This document shows, in pieces, positions 60,106 through 64,000 of a DNA stretch of 64,000 nt; positions within the stretch are counted from its first letter, which is position 1; every line of letters begins with the position of its first letter. The notes under the pieces were generated by a model. That model saw only the letters and a program-made list of their open reading frames with translations, did not search any database and was not told the origin of the DNA. The DNA is from Williamsia serinedens (GTDB lineage Bacteria; Actinomycetota; Actinomycetes; Mycobacteriales; Mycobacteriaceae), in assembly GCF_024171725.1 (NCBI RefSeq), contig NZ_JAMTCG010000001.1, forward strand, positions 124,001 through 188,000, written 5' to 3'. The position numbers and the translations under genes were made by a program.

Positions 60106-61526
60106 CCCCCACTCCCGCGATCGTCATCGCCGCACCCGCGTCGGGGAGCGGGAAGACCACCGTCGCAACCGGTCTCATCGGTGCGCTCGCCGCGGCCGGA
60201 CACCGTGTGGCGCCGTTCAAGGTCGGGCCCGACTTCATCGACCCCGGCTACCACGCCGTCGCCGCGCACCGCCCCGGACGCAACCTGGACCCGAACCTCG
60301 TCGGTGCGGATCGTGTCCCCGCGCTGTTCGCCGCCGGCTGTGCCGACGCCGACATCGCCGTCGTCGAGGGCGTGATGGGCCTGTTCGACGGGCGCATCAC
60401 CGACGAGCCCGAGGGGCCGGACGACATCGCCCACGGATCCACCGCGCACGTGGCCGCCCTGCTCGGCGCCCCGGTCGTCGTCGTGATCGACGCCGCGGGG
60501 CACGGCCAGACGCTCGCCGCGATCCTGCACGGGCTCCGCGGTTTCGATCCCCGCGTCGACATCTGCGGCGTGATCCTCAACCGTGTCGGGTCCCCGCGTC
60601 ACGAGCAGGTGCTGCGCGCCGCCTGCGACCGCGTCGGACTGCCGGTGTTCGCGGTGCTGCGTCGCGCCCCCGAACTCGCGGTCCCCTCACGGCATCTCGG
60701 TCTCATCCCGGCCGTGGAGCACGGTCACGCCGCGCGGGTCGCGGTCGACGCGATGGCCGGACTGCTCACCGCGTCGGCCGATCTCCCCGCGATCGTGGCG
60801 GCCGCCCGAGGACGCCGGATGCCCGACGCGACACCGTGGTCCGCCGCCGACGAGATCGCCGACGCACGGACGCGATCGGGTCTGACGGCACCCGACCGCC
60901 CGGTGACCGTCGCCGTCGCCGGGGGAGCGGCGTTCACCTTCGGCTACGCCGAACACGCCGAGCTGCTCGCCGCGGCGGGCGCGCAGGTGCACACCGTCGA
61001 CCCGCTGCGCGACGCGGACCTCCCGGCCGACACCTCGGCCCTCGTTGTCGGGGGTGGGTTCCCCGAGGAACACGTCCACGAGCTGGCCGCGAACCACGGG
61101 CTGCTCGACGCCGTGCGCGGCCACGCCCGCGCGGGACGGCCGATCGCCGCCGAGTGCGCGGGTCTGCTGTACCTCGCCCGCGACCTCGACGGGCACCGGA
61201 TGGCCGACGTCGTCCCCGTCTCCGGGCACTTCGGGCCGTCGCTGACGTTGGGGTACCGCGACGCCGTCGCGCCCACCGATTCGGTGCTGCACACCGTCGG
61301 CGACCGCGTCACCGGCCACGAGTTCCACCGCAGCACCGTCACCGCCGTCGGGGACGCCACTCCGGCGTGGCGGTGGCGTCGCGGGGACGTCGCCGTGGCC
61401 GACGGTGTGGTCGCCGGGTCGGTGCACGCGTCGTACCTGCACACACATCCGGCGGGCGTCCCCGGGTCGATCGCGCGCCTCGTCGACCGTGCGGCCGCCG
61501 CGCTGCCCGCGGGGGTCGCCCGATGA
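60102..61526 (+). CDS. cobB: Hydrogenobyrinic/cobyrinic acid a,c-diamide synthase
   Basis: Glutamine-dependent amidase forming the a,c-diamide of the corrin ring. The 474-aa protein has an N-terminal ATPase domain (APASGSGKTTVATGL, FKVGPDFIDPGYH, VVEGVMGLFDG) and a C-terminal amidotransferase domain with nucleophile Cys352 in AAECAGLLYLARDL, plus GHEFHRS and late HASYLHTHP. GTG 60102 overlaps the cobO stop; GTG 60099 is an adjacent alternative. Confidence 0.96.
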   Translation: MTPTPAIVIAAPASGSGKTTVATGLIGALAAAGHRVAPFKVGPDFIDPGYHAVAAHRPGRNLDPNLVGADRVPALFAAGCADADIAVVEGVMGLFDGRITDEPEGPDDIAHGSTAHVAALLGAPVVVVIDAAGHGQTLAAILHGLRGFDPRVDICGVILNRVGSPRHEQVLRAACDRVGLPVFAVLRRAPELAVPSRHLGLIPAVEHGHAARVAVDAMAGLLTASADLPAIVAAARGRRMPDATPWSAADEIADARTRSGLTAPDRPVTVAVAGGAAFTFGYAEHAELLAAAGAQVHTVDPLRDADLPADTSALVVGGGFPEEHVHELAANHGLLDAVRGHARAGRPIAAECAGLLYLARDLDGHRMADVVPVSGHFGPSLTLGYRDAVAPTDSVLHTVGDRVTGHEFHRSTVTAVGDATPAWRWRRGDVAVADGVVAGSVHASYLHTHPAGVPGSIARLVDRAAAALPAGVAR

Positions 61527-62782
61527 CCCCGCGCGACCCGGTCACCGGGCCGCGCGGCGGCGACGCGCACTACCTCGTCGGTCTCGACCTGCGCGGCCGC
61601 CGGGTCGTCCTCATCGGGGGCGGCTCGGTGGTGTCCCGACGACTGGGCACGCTGGTGGCCGCCGGCGCCGACGTCCACGTGATCGCGCTGGAGACGACGC
61701 CCACCGTCGAGTCGTTCCCCGGGATCACCGTCGAGACCCGCGCCTACCGGCACGGTGACCTCGAGGGGGCCTGGTACGCGCTGGCCTGCACCGACGACCC
61801 CGACGTCAACGCGGCGGTGGTCGCCGAGGCGGAGGAACGGCACATCTTCTGCGTCCGCGCCGACGATGCGAGTCGGGGGTCGGCGGCCACGCCGGCGACC
61901 GTCCACCACGCGCAGCTGACCGTCGGGGTGCTGGCCTCCGGCGACCACCGGCGGTCGGCCCGGATCCGCGGTGAGATCGCCGACGCCCTGCTCGACGGGA
62001 CACTGGGCACCCCGAGCCGCGGGTCGCACCCCGCCGGGGTCGCCCTCGTCGGCGGCGGACCCGGCGACCCGGATCTCATCACCGTCCGCGGACGACGCCT
62101 GCTGGCCGCGGCCGACGTCGTCGTCGCCGACCGTCTCGCGCCGCCGGCCCTGCTCGCCGAACTCGCCCCGTGGGTGCAGGTCATCGACGCGGCCAAGGTG
62201 CCCTACGGCCGGGCGATGAAGCAGGAGGCCATCAACGCCGCGCTGGTCGAGCACGCGTCGGCGGGCAAGTTCGTCGTGCGACTCAAGGGCGGCGACCCGT
62301 ACGTCTACGGCCGCGGGTACGAGGAGGTCGTCGCCTGCGTCGAGGCGGGGGTGCCGGTCACCGTCGTGCCGGGCATCTCGAGCCCCATCGCCGCACCCGC
62401 GGCCGCGGGCATCCCTGTCACGCACCGCGGTGTCGCGCACGAGATCGTCATCGTCTCCGGACACATCCCGCCCGACCACCCCGACTCCCTCGTCGACTGG
62501 GACGCCCTCGGTCGGCTGCGCGGGACCGTCGTGCTGATGATGGCGGTCGAGCGACTCGACGTCTTCGCCGACGCGCTGATGGCCGGCGGCCGGGACGCGT
62601 CCACCCCGGTCTCGGTGATCGAGAACGGCTCGATGCCCGGGCAGCGGCGCCTCACCAGCGACCTCGCCTCGGTCGGGGCCGACGCCCGCGCCGCGGGGGT
62701 GCGACCCCCGGCGATCGTGGTCGTCGGCGAGGTCGCGGCGTTCGACGCGCTGACCGGTTCGCTGGGCCGCGTCTCGTCGTGA
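61523..62782 (+). CDS. cysG: Siroheme/uroporphyrinogen-III methyltransferase fusion (CysG-like)
   Basis: 419-aa protein joining an N-terminal precorrin-2 dehydrogenase-type Rossmann domain (VVLIGGGSVVSRRLGTLVAAGADV, about 15-165) to a C-terminal SUMT domain (VALVGGGPGDPDLITVRG, VVADRL, VRLKGGDPYVYGRGYEE, VVPGISSPIAAPAAAGIPVTHRG). It supplies precorrin-2 and siroheme, feeding cobalamin and sulfite/nitrite reductases. The ATG overlaps the cobB stop, completing a GNAT-chelatase-cobO-cobB-cysG run. Confidence 0.95.
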   Translation: MTPRDPVTGPRGGDAHYLVGLDLRGRRVVLIGGGSVVSRRLGTLVAAGADVHVIALETTPTVESFPGITVETRAYRHGDLEGAWYALACTDDPDVNAAVVAEAEERHIFCVRADDASRGSAATPATVHHAQLTVGVLASGDHRRSARIRGEIADALLDGTLGTPSRGSHPAGVALVGGGPGDPDLITVRGRRLLAAADVVVADRLAPPALLAELAPWVQVIDAAKVPYGRAMKQEAINAALVEHASAGKFVVRLKGGDPYVYGRGYEEVVACVEAGVPVTVVPGISSPIAAPAAAGIPVTHRGVAHEIVIVSGHIPPDHPDSLVDWDALGRLRGTVVLMMAVERLDVFADALMAGGRDASTPVSVIENGSMPGQRRLTSDLASVGADARAAGVRPPAIVVVGEVAAFDALTGSLGRVSS

Positions 62783-62840
62783 CCCGTGAGACCGCCCACG
62801 TGGGCTCGTCGGCGATTACGCCCCGGCGTGCGGCGTTCGG

Positions 62841-62846
62841 TAGCGT
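62841..62846 (+). promoter_or_regulatory. Candidate -10 hexamer for the EfpA-like gene
   Basis: TAGCGT ends 8 nt before GTG 62855 with no ribosome binding site, so the pump may be transcribed leaderless and independently of cysG. Confidence 0.5.
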
Positions 62847-62854
62847 CGGGAACC

Positions 62855-64000
62855 GTGTCCACCCTCTCCCCGACGTCAGCGGCCGACGGCGGCGCGACAC
62901 GCGTCTTCGGGTGGCCCATCGTGGTCCTCGGCGGGATGCAGCTGCTCGTCGTGCTCGACGGCACGGTCGCCGCGCTCGCGCTGCCCCGCATCCGTGACGC
63001 CCTGGACCTCACCGAGTCGGGCGCGAATTGGATCATCACGGCCTATGTGATCGCCTTCGGCGGGCTCATGCTCCTCGGTGGTCGGCTCGGGGACACCTTC
63101 GGTCGCAAACGCATGTTCATCGGGGGTGTCGCCGCCTTCACGCTGACGTCCCTGCTCTGCGGACTGGCGTGGGACGAGCCGAGCCTGGTGATCGGCCGTG
63201 CGCTGCAGGGTGCCGCCGCCGCTGTCGCCGCGCCGACGGCCATGGCCCTGGTGACCACCACCTACGCGCCCGGTCAGCCACGCAGTCGCGCCTTCGCGGT
63301 GTGGGCCGCGATGAGCGCGGTGGGGTCGGTCGCCGGACTCATCGCCGGCGGTGCGCTCACCGAGATCTCCTGGCGTCTGGTCTTCCTCATCAACGTCCCG
63401 ATCGGCGTGCTCATCGTGCTCGGCGCCGTCGCGGTGCTCGGGGAGTCCCAGGGCGAGCGCCTGCCGCTCGACGTGCCCGGTGCCGTCTCGGCCACGCTCG
63501 GCGCCTCGCTGCTCGTGTTCGCCGTCAACGAGGGTCCCGGCGGGTGGGGTCGGCCCGTCGTGTGGATCCCGGGGCTGCTCGCGGTGATCGCCTGGATCAC
63601 CTTCGTCGTCGTCGAGCGTCGTGCCCGGCACCCGATCATCCCGTTCAGCCTCTTCCGCAGCGTCAGCCGCGTGGCCGCGCTCGCGTCGATCCTGCTCGCG
63701 GGCGCCATCCTCATGTGCATGGCGGTGTACATCGCGCTGTTCCTGCAGGGGATCATCGAGTACTCGCCGCTGCAGAGCGGACTGGCCGTGGTGCCGTTCG
63801 CGTTCGGGCTGGGGTTCGCCGCCCTCGTCGCGTCGAAGGCCGCGCTGTGGATCCAGTGTCGCTGGCTGGTCATGGTGGGCGGCGTCTGCATCATCGCCGG
63901 CTGCCTCTGGGCGGCACACATCGCGACGGCGTCACCGTCCTACTTCCCGGCCATCTTCATCCCGGTGATCGTCATCGGGTTCGGCGTGGGCGCCGCGTCG
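62855..64000 (+). CDS. efpA: EfpA-like DHA2 MFS efflux pump (3' end missing)
   Basis: Open from GTG 62855 to the window end (382 codons); the family is about 530 aa, so roughly the last quarter is missing. A short hydrophilic N-terminus precedes helices with LVVLDGTVAALALPRIRDAL, motif A GGRLGDTFGRKRMFIGG and motif C AVGSVAGLIAGGALTE. QGIIEYSPLQSG fits the EfpA subgroup. In mycobacteria efpA follows cysG, as here, and contributes to antibiotic tolerance. Substrates in this organism are unknown. Confidence 0.88.
   Translation, partial: MSTLSPTSAADGGATRVFGWPIVVLGGMQLLVVLDGTVAALALPRIRDALDLTESGANWIITAYVIAFGGLMLLGGRLGDTFGRKRMFIGGVAAFTLTSLLCGLAWDEPSLVIGRALQGAAAAVAAPTAMALVTTTYAPGQPRSRAFAVWAAMSAVGSVAGLIAGGALTEISWRLVFLINVPIGVLIVLGAVAVLGESQGERLPLDVPGAVSATLGASLLVFAVNEGPGGWGRPVVWIPGLLAVIAWITFVVVERRARHPIIPFSLFRSVSRVAALASILLAGAILMCMAVYIALFLQGIIEYSPLQSGLAVVPFAFGLGFAALVASKAALWIQCRWLVMVGGVCIIAGCLWAAHIATASPSYFPAIFIPVIVIGFGVGAAS

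Overview
This 64 kb window is high-GC chromosomal DNA (coding third positions are almost all G or C) from a mycolic-acid-containing actinomycete of the Mycobacteriales. A Gordonia- or Williamsia-like genus fits best, but the genus cannot be settled from the sequence alone. The evidence is a mycothione reductase, an antigen-85-type mycolyltransferase, a PapA-type acyltransferase, an EfpA-like pump, and a gene order that follows from memory the M. tuberculosis Rv2925c-Rv2846c region (smc, ftsY, amt, glnB, glnD, ffh, rpsP, rimM, trmD, rplS, lepB, rnhB ... dxr, rip1, ispG ... mtr, mqo, cobO, cobB, cysG, efpA). No rRNA, tRNA, CRISPR array, insertion sequence or prophage was found.

Layout. (1) 1-5935: the end of the high-affinity potassium system (kdpB cut by the window edge, kdpC) and its two-component regulator kdpDE. 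(2) 5994-16428: OsmC-like protein, acylphosphatase, smc, ftsY, then amtB-glnK-glnD behind a GlnR-type operator. (3) 16466-24691: ffh, an amidohydrolase, and two ribosomal/RNA-processing groups (rpsP-khpA-rimM-trmD and rplS), each starting from a near-identical promoter block, then lepB, rnhB and a DUF2469 gene. (4) 24657-29240: an accessory envelope-lipid block (MFS exporter and PapA-like acyltransferase on the minus strand, divergent mycolyltransferase on the plus strand). (5) 29323-34837: yraN-comM-dprA, an IdeR-boxed siderophore-interacting protein, xerC and an M23 peptidase. (6) 35113-48884: rpsB-tsf-pyrH-frr-cdsA, rlmN, the MEP-pathway genes dxr and ispG flanking the Rip1 site-2 protease, a DUF4081-GNAT protein, a lipoprotein PBP and map. 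(7) 48889-64000: cobQ, two esterase/hydrolase genes, mtr with an alpha/beta hydrolase, mqo, and a translationally coupled run of GNAT, a chelatase-like AAA/VWA protein, cobO, cobB and cysG, ending in a truncated EfpA-like efflux gene.

Genes in the window work together in potassium and nitrogen homeostasis, the SRP pathway (ffh, ftsY, lepB), ribosome maturation and translation, chromosome segregation (smc, xerC), isoprenoid and phospholipid synthesis, late cobalamin synthesis, and envelope construction. A recurring signal is a TANNNT -10 hexamer placed 6-8 nt before an ATG/GTG start with no Shine-Dalgarno, the arrangement expected for leaderless mRNAs. In three places the hexamer contains the stop codon of the preceding gene. 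Two unusual tandem repeats stand out: a 22-bp-period array just upstream of the map promoter and a 26-bp-period array across the smc stop codon.
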